Notes under the pieces: generated by a model
The model's database searches: none
The model's input: only the letters and a program-made list of their open reading frames with translations
Told to the model about the DNA's origin: nothing
Made by a program: the position numbers and the translations under genes
In this document: positions 54,162-62,413 of the stretch, piece by piece
How the letters are laid out: every line of letters begins with the position of its first letter
How positions within the stretch are numbered: the first letter of the stretch is position 1
DNA from: Bacteroidota bacterium
GTDB lineage: Bacteria > Bacteroidota > Bacteroidia > Chitinophagales > Saprospiraceae
Direction: 5' to 3'
Length of the DNA stretch: 64,000 bases
NCBI GenBank assembly: GCA_963169455.1
Contig: CAUJDW010000162.1
Coordinates: forward strand, 20,357-84,356

Positions 54162-55319
54162 ATGAAGCTATACCCTCGTTATATTGAAAACACACTCCTT
54201 AAGCGGCTACAAGCTTTTCCGGTTGTTGGGATAACAGGCCCCAGACAGGCTGGAAAAACCACACTGGCAAAATCTATTGTTAAAGAAATCCCCAAAGAGG
54301 CGGTATACCTTGACCTTGAGCTGCCATCCGACCTAAACCGATTGCGTAACGCCGAGTTATTCCTCAAGGAAAATGAGGGGAATCTCGTGGTGATTGACGA
54401 AGTGCAGCGCATACCGGAATTGTTCCCCTTATTGAGGTCACTGGTTGATATGCGGAGGGAGCCGGCCCGTTTTCTTATCCTGGGTTCCGCGTCTCCCGAA
54501 TTGCTGAAGCAAAGTTCGGAGACTCTTGCCGGGCGCATCTCCTATCTGGAACTCACCCCTTTCCATTACCGCGAACTACCTGATATCGATTTCAAAAAAC
54601 ACTGGTTAAGGGGAGGTTTCCCGCCCTCATTGTTTGCTACTGATGAATATCTATCCTTTCAATGGCTGGAAGATTTTGTCACCACATTCATAGAAAGAGA
54701 TTTACCACAATTTGGCCTGAATGCACCGTCTCAGACGCTAAGAAATCTATTGTTAATGCTGACAGGCGCCCATGGGAACCTGCTCAACCAAAGTGCGTTG
54801 GCCAATTCTCTTGGCCTGACTATGCCTACGGTAAAGCGGTATCTATCCTATTTGGAAAATGCCTACTTTATAAGGTTTCTTTCCCCCTGGTTTGCCAATG
54901 TCAGCAAGCGATTGGTGAAAACGCCCAAAATTTATTTTCGGGACAGCGGGGTATTGAACTACCTTGCAGGCATCTCTGAAATGAATCAGTTATTAGGTAG
55001 TCTATTAGCCGGAGCATCCTGGGAGGGATATGTTTTGCAGCAGATCATCGCCAACTTGCCTTCTAACGTTTTGCCCTATTTTTACAGGACCAAAGACGGT
55101 TCCGAGTTAGACCTTGTCCTTGTCAAAGGAGCCCGTCCTATCCTGGCAATTGAAATGAAGATATCAAGCCGGCCTTCTTTAAACCGGGGAAATCGTTTTG
55201 CCCTTGCAGACTTAGGCAACCCACCTGCGATTATTATATCCCCTGCTTCGGGAGATTATCCTCTGGAGAAAAATGTCAGGGTATGCCACTTGGAACATTT
55301 TTGGGATTACTTACCTTGA
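54162..55319 (+). CDS. DUF4143-containing AAA ATPase
   Basis: About 385 residues. The AAA N-terminal part has Walker A GPRQAGKTTLAK and Walker B-like NLVVIDEVQRIPELFP, followed by LILGSASPELL. The C-terminal DUF4143 region has FRDSGVLNYLAG, ASWEGYVLQQIIA and the nuclease-like signature DGSELDLVLV...AIEMK. Such proteins are common in Bacteroidota and archaea, with unknown function. It is more AT-rich than most of the window, suggesting transfer. A second, divergent relative lies at 62414. I use ATG 54162, directly after the palindrome. Confidence 0.88.
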   Translation: MKLYPRYIENTLLKRLQAFPVVGITGPRQAGKTTLAKSIVKEIPKEAVYLDLELPSDLNRLRNAELFLKENEGNLVVIDEVQRIPELFPLLRSLVDMRREPARFLILGSASPELLKQSSETLAGRISYLELTPFHYRELPDIDFKKHWLRGGFPPSLFATDEYLSFQWLEDFVTTFIERDLPQFGLNAPSQTLRNLLLMLTGAHGNLLNQSALANSLGLTMPTVKRYLSYLENAYFIRFLSPWFANVSKRLVKTPKIYFRDSGVLNYLAGISEMNQLLGSLLAGASWEGYVLQQIIANLPSNVLPYFYRTKDGSELDLVLVKGARPILAIEMKISSRPSLNRGNRFALADLGNPPAIIISPASGDYPLEKNVRVCHLEHFWDYLP

Positions 55320-55517
55320 ATTTACAAGTGGCGAACGGCCCCGGCAGGCGGTTGGCAAGTTTATTAAAAAATAAGAACGTTCCAGTTTTGCCACGGCTAT
55401 GTGCCGGTTCAAATGAGGGAGGCTTTTATCAAAATCCCAAATGGAGCGCTTACTTTTTAGCGGCTAATCAGTAGTTTCGGGGATATTCAATTCCGAAATA
55501 CATAAAAACAGACACCA

Positions 55518-56411
55518 ATGCCAAAACCTACCATCGTCTGCTTCGGGGAAGTCCTCTGGGATTTGCTGCCCGGCGGAAAAGTTGCCGGCGGGGCGCCCAT
55601 GAATGTAGCCTTCCACGCCAACCAGTTTGGAATGCAGTCAAAAATGATCAGCAGCATCGGGGATGACGATCTGGGTAAGGAGCTCAAGCGTTTTCTCGAA
55701 AACAAAGGCGTATCCACTGATTTTATCCAGACGGATGCCAGCCTTCCCACCGGTGTCGTGAACGTGGTGCTGGACGCCGGCGGCTCGCCCTCCTACGAAA
55801 TCGTCAGCCCCGTAGCCTGGGATAATATTCATCCGGACGACAAGGTGAAAGATATGGCCAGGGAAGCCGATGCGCTGGCCTTCGGCAGCCTGGCCTGCCG
55901 CACGGAGCAAAACAAAAGAACGCTGTTCGAATATCTGGAAGCAGCAAAGGCCCGGGTTTTCGACGTCAACCTGCGCAAGCCTTTCTACTCCCAGCAGCTG
56001 ATCGAATCGCTGCTGGACAAGGCGGATATTGTCAAAATGAATGACGAAGAACTGGCCTTGATCGCCGGCTGGTCAGGCGCAGGCGGGGATGAAAAGGCGC
56101 AACTGGAATTCCTCAAAAACAAGTTCGGGCTCCGCCTGCTCATCCTGACCAGAGGAAAAGACGGAGCCGCCTGCCTGGACGAAACCGGTTTTTATGAACA
56201 CCCGGGCTTCCCGGTAACGGTCAGGGACACCATCGGCAGCGGGGATTCTTTCCTGGCCGCTTTCCTGAGCAAGTACCTGATGGGTAAGGGAATACAGGAA
56301 TGCCTGCTTTTTGCCGGAGCAGTCGGCGCAATGGTCGCCACCAGGGCCGGCGGCACCCCGGAGATTAAGCCGGAGGAAGTTCGGGCGTTTATTGATTCAA
56401 AGTCTGTTTAA
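55518..56411 (+). CDS. PfkB-family carbohydrate kinase, probable fructokinase
   Basis: 297 residues. Features are an N-terminal GEVLWDLLPGGKVAGGAPMNVAFHANQ, the loop FGSLACRTEQNK and the signature DTIGSGDSFLAAFL with the catalytic Asp. These place it in the fructokinase group of PfkB kinases, which phosphorylate fructose to fructose 6-phosphate. It is followed after 26 bp by a GH32 hydrolase, so fructose from fructans or sucrose is the likely substrate. No fructose transporter is adjacent. The 198-bp gap before it shows nothing clear. Confidence 0.85.
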   Translation: MPKPTIVCFGEVLWDLLPGGKVAGGAPMNVAFHANQFGMQSKMISSIGDDDLGKELKRFLENKGVSTDFIQTDASLPTGVVNVVLDAGGSPSYEIVSPVAWDNIHPDDKVKDMAREADALAFGSLACRTEQNKRTLFEYLEAAKARVFDVNLRKPFYSQQLIESLLDKADIVKMNDEELALIAGWSGAGGDEKAQLEFLKNKFGLRLLILTRGKDGAACLDETGFYEHPGFPVTVRDTIGSGDSFLAAFLSKYLMGKGIQECLLFAGAVGAMVATRAGGTPEIKPEEVRAFIDSKSV

Positions 56412-56437
56412 ATAGCTGAAAAACAATTATCCACCAC

Positions 56438-58042
56438 ATGAACAAAACGACTGCCACCCTTGCAATAGCTCTTCTGGGATGCCTGGCCCATTCTTGTACC
56501 CAACCGGCCGAACCGGAAGAAACAAGCGAAAACGCCTATTACCAGGAGCCCCACCGCCCCCAGTTCCACTTCTCCCCCGAGAAAATGTGGATGAACGACC
56601 CCAATGGCATGGTGTACTATGATGGGGAGTACCACCTGTTTTATCAGCACTATCCGGATTCCAACGTCTGGGGCCCCATGCACTGGGGGCATGCCGTGAG
56701 CCGCGATATGGTGCACTGGGAACACCTGCCCATCGCCCTCTATCCGGATTCCCTTGGGTATATCTTCTCCGGCAGCGCCGTGGTGGACTGGAACAACACG
56801 AGCGGCCTGGGCGAAAATGGCCAACCGCCCCTTATTGCTATGTTTACCCACCACGATGCGGAGGGGGAAAAAGCCGGCCGCAACGATTATCAATACCAGA
56901 GTATCGCCTACAGCAACGACCGGGGCCGCAGCTGGACGAAGTACGCGGGCAACCCGGTAGTGCCGAACACGGAAAAGATCAGGGATTTTCGCGACCCGAA
57001 AGTGAGATGGGATGAAAACCTGCAGCAGTGGATACTGGTATTCGCCGTTCAGAACCACGTCAAATTCTGGAGCTCGCCCGACCTGAAAAACTGGACCTAC
57101 CTCAGCGACTTCGGCCGGGAGTGGGGTTCGCACGGCGGCGTATGGGAATGCCCCGACCTGTTTCCGATGCAGGTGGAAGAAAGTGGGGAAACCAAATGGG
57201 TGCTGCTCCTGAGCATCAACCCCGGCTCTCCCAACGGCGGCTCCGGCACCCAGTATTTTGTCGGGGATTTCGATGGAAAGAACTTCACATTGGATCCTTC
57301 CTTTGCCCCTTCGGTAACAGATGAAAAAGGAGTTTGGATCGACTACGGCCGCGACGACTACGCCGGGGTCACCTGGTCCGATATCCCCGAAGAAGACGGC
57401 CGCCGCCTCTTCCTGGGTTGGATGAGCAACTGGGATTACGCTCAGGTCGTGCCCACCACCGCCTGGCGCAGCGCTATGACCCTGCCGAGAGCCCTGTCCC
57501 TGAAAAAAACGGAGCAGGGCTACCGCCTTTTTTCCCAACCCGTACGCGAACTGGAGGCCCTCCGTTCGGGAGCTCATGCAATAGAAAGCGCAGAAATTAC
57601 CGGCCTGTTGGATTTGGCGCCTCAACTTCCTGCTTCCCCGGCTCTGCTGGAACTGGAACTGGAGTTTGAATTGCCGGATGGCGAACCGGCCGACTTCGGG
57701 GTCGAACTATCCAATTCGAAAGGGGAACTGTACCGCATCGGATACAATGCCGCCACCAGGCAGTTTTACAGCGGCCGGACAAAATCCGGAAATCATTCTT
57801 TTTCAGATAAATTCGCCGCAGCCGTCCACACCGCACCCCGGCTTTCATCGGATAAGGCGGTCCGTATGCACCTCTTCTTCGATGTCGCCTCCGCCGAATT
57901 ATTCGCCGACGGGGGCGCGACAGTTATGACGGATATCTTCTTCCCAACGGAGGATTTTAACCAGATAAAGCTCTATGCTGAACAGGGCAGGGTGAAGCTG
58001 CTGAAAGGAGCGGGCTATCCGCTGAAGGGGATTTGGAAGTAG
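56438..58042 (+). CDS. GH32 lipoprotein (levanase/invertase type)
   Basis: 534 residues. The N-terminus has a lipobox (CLAHSCTQPA). The GH32 motifs are FSPEKMWMNDPNG (nucleophile Asp), FRDPKV, and WECPDLFPM (acid-base Glu), with SGSA and an aromatic five-blade propeller pattern; a C-terminal beta-sandwich follows. It cleaves beta-fructosyl linkages (levan, inulin or sucrose) outside the inner membrane. It is in an operon with the fructokinase gene, forming a minimal fructan pair. Confidence 0.92.
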   Translation: MNKTTATLAIALLGCLAHSCTQPAEPEETSENAYYQEPHRPQFHFSPEKMWMNDPNGMVYYDGEYHLFYQHYPDSNVWGPMHWGHAVSRDMVHWEHLPIALYPDSLGYIFSGSAVVDWNNTSGLGENGQPPLIAMFTHHDAEGEKAGRNDYQYQSIAYSNDRGRSWTKYAGNPVVPNTEKIRDFRDPKVRWDENLQQWILVFAVQNHVKFWSSPDLKNWTYLSDFGREWGSHGGVWECPDLFPMQVEESGETKWVLLLSINPGSPNGGSGTQYFVGDFDGKNFTLDPSFAPSVTDEKGVWIDYGRDDYAGVTWSDIPEEDGRRLFLGWMSNWDYAQVVPTTAWRSAMTLPRALSLKKTEQGYRLFSQPVRELEALRSGAHAIESAEITGLLDLAPQLPASPALLELELEFELPDGEPADFGVELSNSKGELYRIGYNAATRQFYSGRTKSGNHSFSDKFAAAVHTAPRLSSDKAVRMHLFFDVASAELFADGGATVMTDIFFPTEDFNQIKLYAEQGRVKLLKGAGYPLKGIWK

Positions 58043-58075
58043 TTTTATATTATCTTGCAAGCCCAAACTGAATAT

Positions 58076-58188
58076 TTAACCGCAAAGGCGCAGAGACGCA
58101 AAGAACGGCGCAAAGGATGGCTTGTGACGTGCTGATGTGTGACTTTCCCGTGAAAAACCTCCGCGCCCTCTGCGTCTCTGCGGTTAAC
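58076..58188. repeat. imperfect palindromic repeat between GH32 and NagD-type genes
   Basis: TTAACCGCAAAGGCGCAGAG (58076 on) and CTCTGCGTCTCTGCGGTTAA (ending 58187) are imperfect inverses with about 50 bases between. Arms of this form, GCAAAG/CTTTGC-rich, are a common dispersed type in Bacteroidota. It is in the only long gap between these two co-directional genes. Confidence 0.65.
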
Positions 58189-58226
58189 CACACGTCTGCT
58201 AAAACCACACCAAAATCAACCGCAAA

Positions 58227-59003
58227 ATGCCCAAAGGATTTCTCATCGACATGGACGGCGTCATCTACAGCGGAAACGAGCTCATTTCCGGCGCCGACAC
58301 CTTTATTACCGAATTAAAAAAACGAGGCGTACCCTTCCTGTTTCTGACCAACAACAGCCAGCGCACCCCGCGCGATGTGGTCAACAAACTGGCCGGCCTG
58401 GGTATCGAGGCGGAAGAAAAAGACGTATTCACCAGCGCTATGGCCACCGGCTGGTTCCTGGCCAGAATGAAGCCGCACGGCGCGGCTTATGTGCTCGGCG
58501 AGGGCGGGCTGCTGACCAGCCTGCACGAGAACGGCTACACCCTCGTCACCCAGGATCCCGACTTCGTCGTCGTGGGCGAAGGGCGCAACTTCACCCTCGA
58601 AATGGTCAACCACGCCGTGGACATGATCCTCGACGGCGCCAAGCTCGTGGCGACCAACCTCGACCCCTCGCCAAAGAAAAAGGGATGGACCAACCTCGGC
58701 ATCAAAGCCGTGGTGTCCATGATCGAGGAGGCCACCGGCATCAAAGCTTTCTCGGTGGGCAAGCCCAGCCCCGTCATGATGCGGGTGGCCCGCAAAAAGC
58801 TGGGCCTGGAGACCGCCGAAACGACCATGATCGGCGACACGATGGATACCGACATCCTGGGCGCCATACAGGTGGGCTACCGCACGGTGCTCACCCTTTC
58901 CGGGGTTTCCAAAAAGGAGAACCTGAAGCACTATGCCTTCAGCCCCGACCTTGTGGTGAATACGGTGGGGGATTTGGATCTGGACAGATGGCTGGAGGGG
59001 TGA
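58227..59003 (+). CDS. HAD-IIA (NagD-type) phosphatase
   Basis: 258 residues. Motif I is FLIDMDGVIYSGNELI (nucleophile Asp), motif II FLTNNS, then VGKPSPVMM and motif IV GDTMDTDILGA. This is the class IIA capped HAD family, which includes NagD nucleotidase and sugar- or pyridoxal-phosphate phosphatases. The substrate is not known. It lies between the fructan pair and the toxin-antitoxin genes. Family assignment is strong. Confidence 0.9.
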   Translation: MPKGFLIDMDGVIYSGNELISGADTFITELKKRGVPFLFLTNNSQRTPRDVVNKLAGLGIEAEEKDVFTSAMATGWFLARMKPHGAAYVLGEGGLLTSLHENGYTLVTQDPDFVVVGEGRNFTLEMVNHAVDMILDGAKLVATNLDPSPKKKGWTNLGIKAVVSMIEEATGIKAFSVGKPSPVMMRVARKKLGLETAETTMIGDTMDTDILGAIQVGYRTVLTLSGVSKKENLKHYAFSPDLVVNTVGDLDLDRWLEG

Positions 59004-59035
59004 GGCAGCCAAAAGTTGAGGGGACAAAAGAACGA

Positions 59036-59070
59036 TAATTCAATTAAAACCGTTAGCTTTAATTGAATTA
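59036..59070 (+). promoter_or_regulatory. 13-bp palindrome upstream of the toxin-antitoxin pair
   Basis: TAATTCAATTAAA (59036-59048) and TTTAATTGAATTA (59058-59070) are perfect inverses with a nine-base loop, 13 bp before the antitoxin start. Type II antitoxins often bind such palindromes to repress their operon; binding here is inferred. Confidence 0.6.
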
Positions 59071-59083
59071 AACTAATTCCGTG

Positions 59084-59326
59084 ATGAGTGTAGCCGAATT
59101 GAAGAATGATCTGCACCGGATGGTGGTCGAAACGAACGATCCGGATATCCTGGCGCAAATAGCTGCTCTTTCTGCCTCGCTGCGCGGCGAAGAAGACTGG
59201 TGGGATGCGCTGTCCGAGGAAGAAAAAGAACAGATAGAGCGTGGCCTGGCCGATGTAGAGGCCGGCCGCACGGTTCCCTACGCTGAGGTTGAGGATAAAT
59301 TACGCTCAGTGCTGGGCAAGCTTTAG
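59084..59326 (+). CDS. antitoxin-like protein of a ParE-type pair
   Basis: 80 residues: MSVAELKNDLHRMVVETNDP, then a helical segment and an acidic region ending in GRTVPYAEVEDKLRSVLGKL. The pattern of an N-terminal DNA-binding or dimerisation half and an acidic toxin-neutralising half is usual for type II antitoxins. It is followed after 14 bp by a RelE/ParE toxin gene. The frame also opens at GTG 59081. I do not name a family with certainty. Confidence 0.7.
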   Translation: MSVAELKNDLHRMVVETNDPDILAQIAALSASLRGEEDWWDALSEEEKEQIERGLADVEAGRTVPYAEVEDKLRSVLGKL

Positions 59327-59340
59327 CGCCGGAAGATTCA

Positions 59341-59625
59341 ATGATCGAAGTGACATTTACGAAAACGGCTGAAGAGGATTATCTGGCCTTGTTGGATGAA
59401 ATCTCCAGGCGTTCTCTTGATGAAGCATTAGAACTCGATAGGAAGATGGATGCTTTGATCGAGAACCTTCAAAAGTACAAGCATCTCTGCCCGCCTTCAA
59501 AAAGCTTTCCCAAATTTCGCCGTTGTGTACTTTCCCGTAATATTTCGCTGGTCTATGAGGCGGGCCAACAATCGATTACGAATATATCAGTATTTGATTC
59601 CCGGTCGAGGAACCCTTTTTCCTAA
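59341..59625 (+). CDS. RelE/ParE-family toxin
   Basis: 94 residues with a ParE/RelE fold pattern: MIEVTFTKTAEEDYLALLDE at the start, then FRRCVLSRNISLVYE and an ending VFDSRSRNPFS that matches the VFDTRQNP type seen in family members. Such toxins act on gyrase (ParE) or on ribosome-bound mRNA (RelE); which is not known here. It forms a two-gene module with the preceding antitoxin. Confidence 0.8.
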   Translation: MIEVTFTKTAEEDYLALLDEISRRSLDEALELDRKMDALIENLQKYKHLCPPSKSFPKFRRCVLSRNISLVYEAGQQSITNISVFDSRSRNPFS

Positions 59626-59651
59626 ATTTGTTGTCAGCCAAACCTGCTCCA

Positions 59652-60719
59652 ATGCATACCCCCATCAAAATCCTCGTCGCCGGATGTGGCAACATGGGCG
59701 CCTCCCACGCCAGAGCTTACCATAAAATGCCGGAATTCGAGATCGTGGGCCTTGTCAGCCGCGGGCCGGAGAGCCGGCAGGCGCTCTCCCGCGAACTGGG
59801 CGGCTACCCGGAATTCGGCAGCTTCGACGAAGCCCTGGCCGCCACCCGCCCCGATGCCGTATCCATCAACACCTACCCGGATACGCATGCCGAATACGTC
59901 AAAAAAGCACTGGCCGCCGGTGCGCACGTTTTTGTAGAGAAACCCCTGGCCACTACGGTCGAAGAATGCCTGGAGATTCAGGAAATGGTGCGGCAAACGG
60001 GCAAAAAGCTGGTGGTGGGTTACATCCTGCGCGTGCACCCCGCCTGGGCGAAGTTCATCGAGATCGCCAAAGGGCTGGGCAAGCCTCTGGTGATGCGCAT
60101 GAACCTCAACCAGCAGAGCCACGGCGCGGCCTGGGAAACGCACAAAAAGCTGATGGACTCCATGTCGCCCATCGTGGACTGCGGCGTGCACTACGTGGAT
60201 GTCATGTGCCTGATGACGGGCGCCCGGCCCGTATCTGTCAGCGCCATCGGCGCGCGCCTGTCGGATGAACTGATACCCGGCATGTACAACTACGGCCAGC
60301 TCCAGGTGCGCTTCGGCGACGGCTCGGTGGGCTGGTACGAAGCGGGCTGGGGGCCGATGATGAGCGAAACGGCTTATTTCGTGAAAGATGTCATCGGGCC
60401 GAAAGGCTGCGTCAGCATCGCGGACAAGCCAGGCCCGGAGGCATCGGATAATGTGGACAGCCATACGGCCACCAACGCCCTGCGGGTTCACTTCAGCGAA
60501 ACAATGGCGGACGGCCGCTTCGCCCGTGCGGATGAATGGGTGAATACCGAGGACGAGCCCGATCACCAGGGGCTCTGCGATCTGGAACAGGCATTTTTCC
60601 TCAACGCTATCCAACATGATGTGGATCTGAGCGCCCACCTGGCCGACGCTATCAACAGCCTCCGCATCGTCCTGGCGGCCGACGAGTCGGTGAAGACGGG
60701 GAAAACAGTGTATCTATAG
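59652..60719 (+). CDS. Gfo/Idh/MocA-family oxidoreductase
   Basis: 355 residues. Rossmann start (IKILVAGCGNMGASHARAYH), the EKPLATTVEE loop (catalytic-type Lys in EKP) and a C-terminal beta-sheet domain including VDCGVHYVDVMCLM with the catalytic-type His. Such enzymes oxidise or reduce sugars and inositols with NAD(P). The substrate is unknown. The track's 59628 start is a TTG; I use ATG 59652. A 60-bp repeat array begins two bases after its stop codon. Confidence 0.88.
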   Translation: MHTPIKILVAGCGNMGASHARAYHKMPEFEIVGLVSRGPESRQALSRELGGYPEFGSFDEALAATRPDAVSINTYPDTHAEYVKKALAAGAHVFVEKPLATTVEECLEIQEMVRQTGKKLVVGYILRVHPAWAKFIEIAKGLGKPLVMRMNLNQQSHGAAWETHKKLMDSMSPIVDCGVHYVDVMCLMTGARPVSVSAIGARLSDELIPGMYNYGQLQVRFGDGSVGWYEAGWGPMMSETAYFVKDVIGPKGCVSIADKPGPEASDNVDSHTATNALRVHFSETMADGRFARADEWVNTEDEPDHQGLCDLEQAFFLNAIQHDVDLSAHLADAINSLRIVLAADESVKTGKTVYL

Positions 60720-60720
60720 C

Positions 60721-61140
60721 TGTCACGGGGTGGCTGATCCGAGTACAACCCGGCAAGCCACCCCGTGACTGGCCAGGGAAAGTCCCGGGGTGGCTGATCC
60801 GAGTACAACCCGGCAAGCCACCCCGTGACTGCCCGGGGAAAGTCCCGGGGTGGCTGATCAGAGTACAACCTGGCAAGCCACCCCGTGACTGCCCGGGGAA
60901 AGTCCCGGGGTGGCTGATCAGAGTATAACCCGGCAAGCCACCCCGGGACTGGCCGGGGAAAGTCACAGGGTAGCTGATCCGAGTACAACCCGGCAAGCCA
61001 CCCCGTGACTGGCCAGGGAAAGTCACAGGGTGGCTGATCAGAGTATAACCCGGCAAGCCACCCCGTGACTGGCCAGGGAAAGTCCCGGGGTGGCTGATCC
61101 GAGTACAACCCGGCAAGCCACCCCGTGACTGGCCGTGACT
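60721..61140. repeat. seven-unit hairpin array with 60-bp period
   Basis: Seven consecutive units start at 60721, 60781, 60841, 60901, 60961, 61021 and 61081, each exactly 60 bp. Every unit has a left arm like GTCACGGGGTGGCT and a right arm like AGCCACCCCGTGAC around GATCCGAGTACAACCCGGCA. Unit 4 has a compensated change (GTCCCGGGG with CCCCGGGAC). The right arm of one unit also pairs with the left arm of the next across about ten bases. The array fills the 455-bp gap between the oxidoreductase stop and the NupG-like start; only about 30 bp before the ATG are non-repeat. Confidence 0.95.
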
Positions 61141-61174
61141 GGCCTGTAGCCGGCAAAAAACAAAACGAAATAAC

Positions 61175-62383
61175 ATGACAAGCGGAACGAGAATCCAACT
61201 TTCCATCATGATGTTCCTCCAGTTCTTCATCTGGGGGGCCTGGTACGTGGTGATGGGCACCTATCTGTTCAGGATAGGTTTTGACGGACTGAACATCGGG
61301 GCGGCCTTCAGCACAGTGAACTGGGGGGCCATCCTCTCCCCCTTCTTCATCGGCGTGATCGCCGACCGCTTTTTCTCCTCCGAAAAAGTGATGGCCGTGT
61401 TGCACATTATCGGCGGAGGGCTGCTCTGGATCGTTTCCGGCATTCTGGAGCCGGGCGCATTCTTCTGGGTTCTGCTGGCTTATGCCGTATTATACATGCC
61501 TACTCTGGGCCTGGCCAACGCCATCAGTTTTTACCAGATGGATCATCCCGGCAGGGAATTCCCCCGCATCCGGGTGCTGGGCACCATAGGCTGGATCGTG
61601 GCCGGGCTGATCATCGGTTTCCTGGAGGTGGAGGACACCAATACCCCCTTCCGGATTGCAGCCGGCGCCTCTCTCCTTTTGGGCATTTACGCTTTTTTCC
61701 TGCCCCACACCCCGCCCAAAGACAAAGGCAAAGCCGTTTCTTTTTCGGACATCATTGGGCTGGATGCGCTGCAACTGATGAAAAACCGCAGCTTCGCCAT
61801 CTTCATCCTCAGCTCCCTGCTGATCTCCATACCCCTGGCTTTTTACTTCAGCTTCACCAACCCCTTCCTGAATGAGATGGGCATGGAGAACACCGCCGCC
61901 AAAATGACCCTGGGCCAGGCCTCGGAGATCATATTCATGCTGCTCATGCCCTTTTTCTTTGTCCGCCTGGGCGTCAAAAAGATGATCCTGATCGGCATGC
62001 TGGCCTGGGCGCTCCGCTATTTCATGTTCGCCTACGGCAACAACGAAGAGCTGGCGGCCATGTTCTACCTGGGCATCATCCTGCACGGCGTCTGTTACGA
62101 CTTCTTCTTCGTGACGGGGCAGATATACGTGGACAATGCTGCGCCCCGCGCCATTCAGGCCAGCGCCCAGGGCTTCATCACCCTGATCACCTACGGCGTC
62201 GGCATGCTGATCGGCTCCTGGACGGCCGGCTGGGTGGTCGAACAGTACACCCTCAGCGACGGCAGCCACCTCTGGACGAGCATCTGGCTGGCGCCGGCAT
62301 TTCTGGCGCTGGGCATCAGTATCCTCTTCGTGATCTTCTTCAGGGAGCCGAAGGGCGTGGAGGCGCCGGAGGGGATGATTTGA
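61175..62383 (+). CDS. nucleoside:H+ symporter (NupG-type MFS)
   Basis: 402 residues with 12 hydrophobic segments. The N-terminus has FLQFFIWGAWYVVMGTYLF and FSTVNWGAILSPFFIGVIADRFF. NupG-family pieces follow: QMDHPGREFPRIRVLGTIGWIVAG and VTGQIYVDNAAPRAIQASAQGF. It imports nucleosides with protons across the inner membrane, or a related small substrate. It follows the oxidoreductase on the same strand behind the 60-bp array, which any shared transcript must cross. Confidence 0.85.
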   Translation: MTSGTRIQLSIMMFLQFFIWGAWYVVMGTYLFRIGFDGLNIGAAFSTVNWGAILSPFFIGVIADRFFSSEKVMAVLHIIGGGLLWIVSGILEPGAFFWVLLAYAVLYMPTLGLANAISFYQMDHPGREFPRIRVLGTIGWIVAGLIIGFLEVEDTNTPFRIAAGASLLLGIYAFFLPHTPPKDKGKAVSFSDIIGLDALQLMKNRSFAIFILSSLLISIPLAFYFSFTNPFLNEMGMENTAAKMTLGQASEIIFMLLMPFFFVRLGVKKMILIGMLAWALRYFMFAYGNNEELAAMFYLGIILHGVCYDFFFVTGQIYVDNAAPRAIQASAQGFITLITYGVGMLIGSWTAGWVVEQYTLSDGSHLWTSIWLAPAFLALGISILFVIFFREPKGVEAPEGMI

Positions 62384-62413
62384 GGAAAAGCTTGTCTGGA
62401 TGGATAAAAGCAA

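Noticed and set aside
60721-61140. CRISPR interpretation of the 60-bp array
   Set aside because: Whole units are conserved without unique spacers, the repeats are long palindromes, and no cas gene is near.
60563-61405. 280-aa minus-strand ORF with WLAGLYSDQPP repeats
   Set aside because: It translates the 60-bp hairpin array; 60 is a multiple of three, so the frame stays open by chance. No start context or domain.
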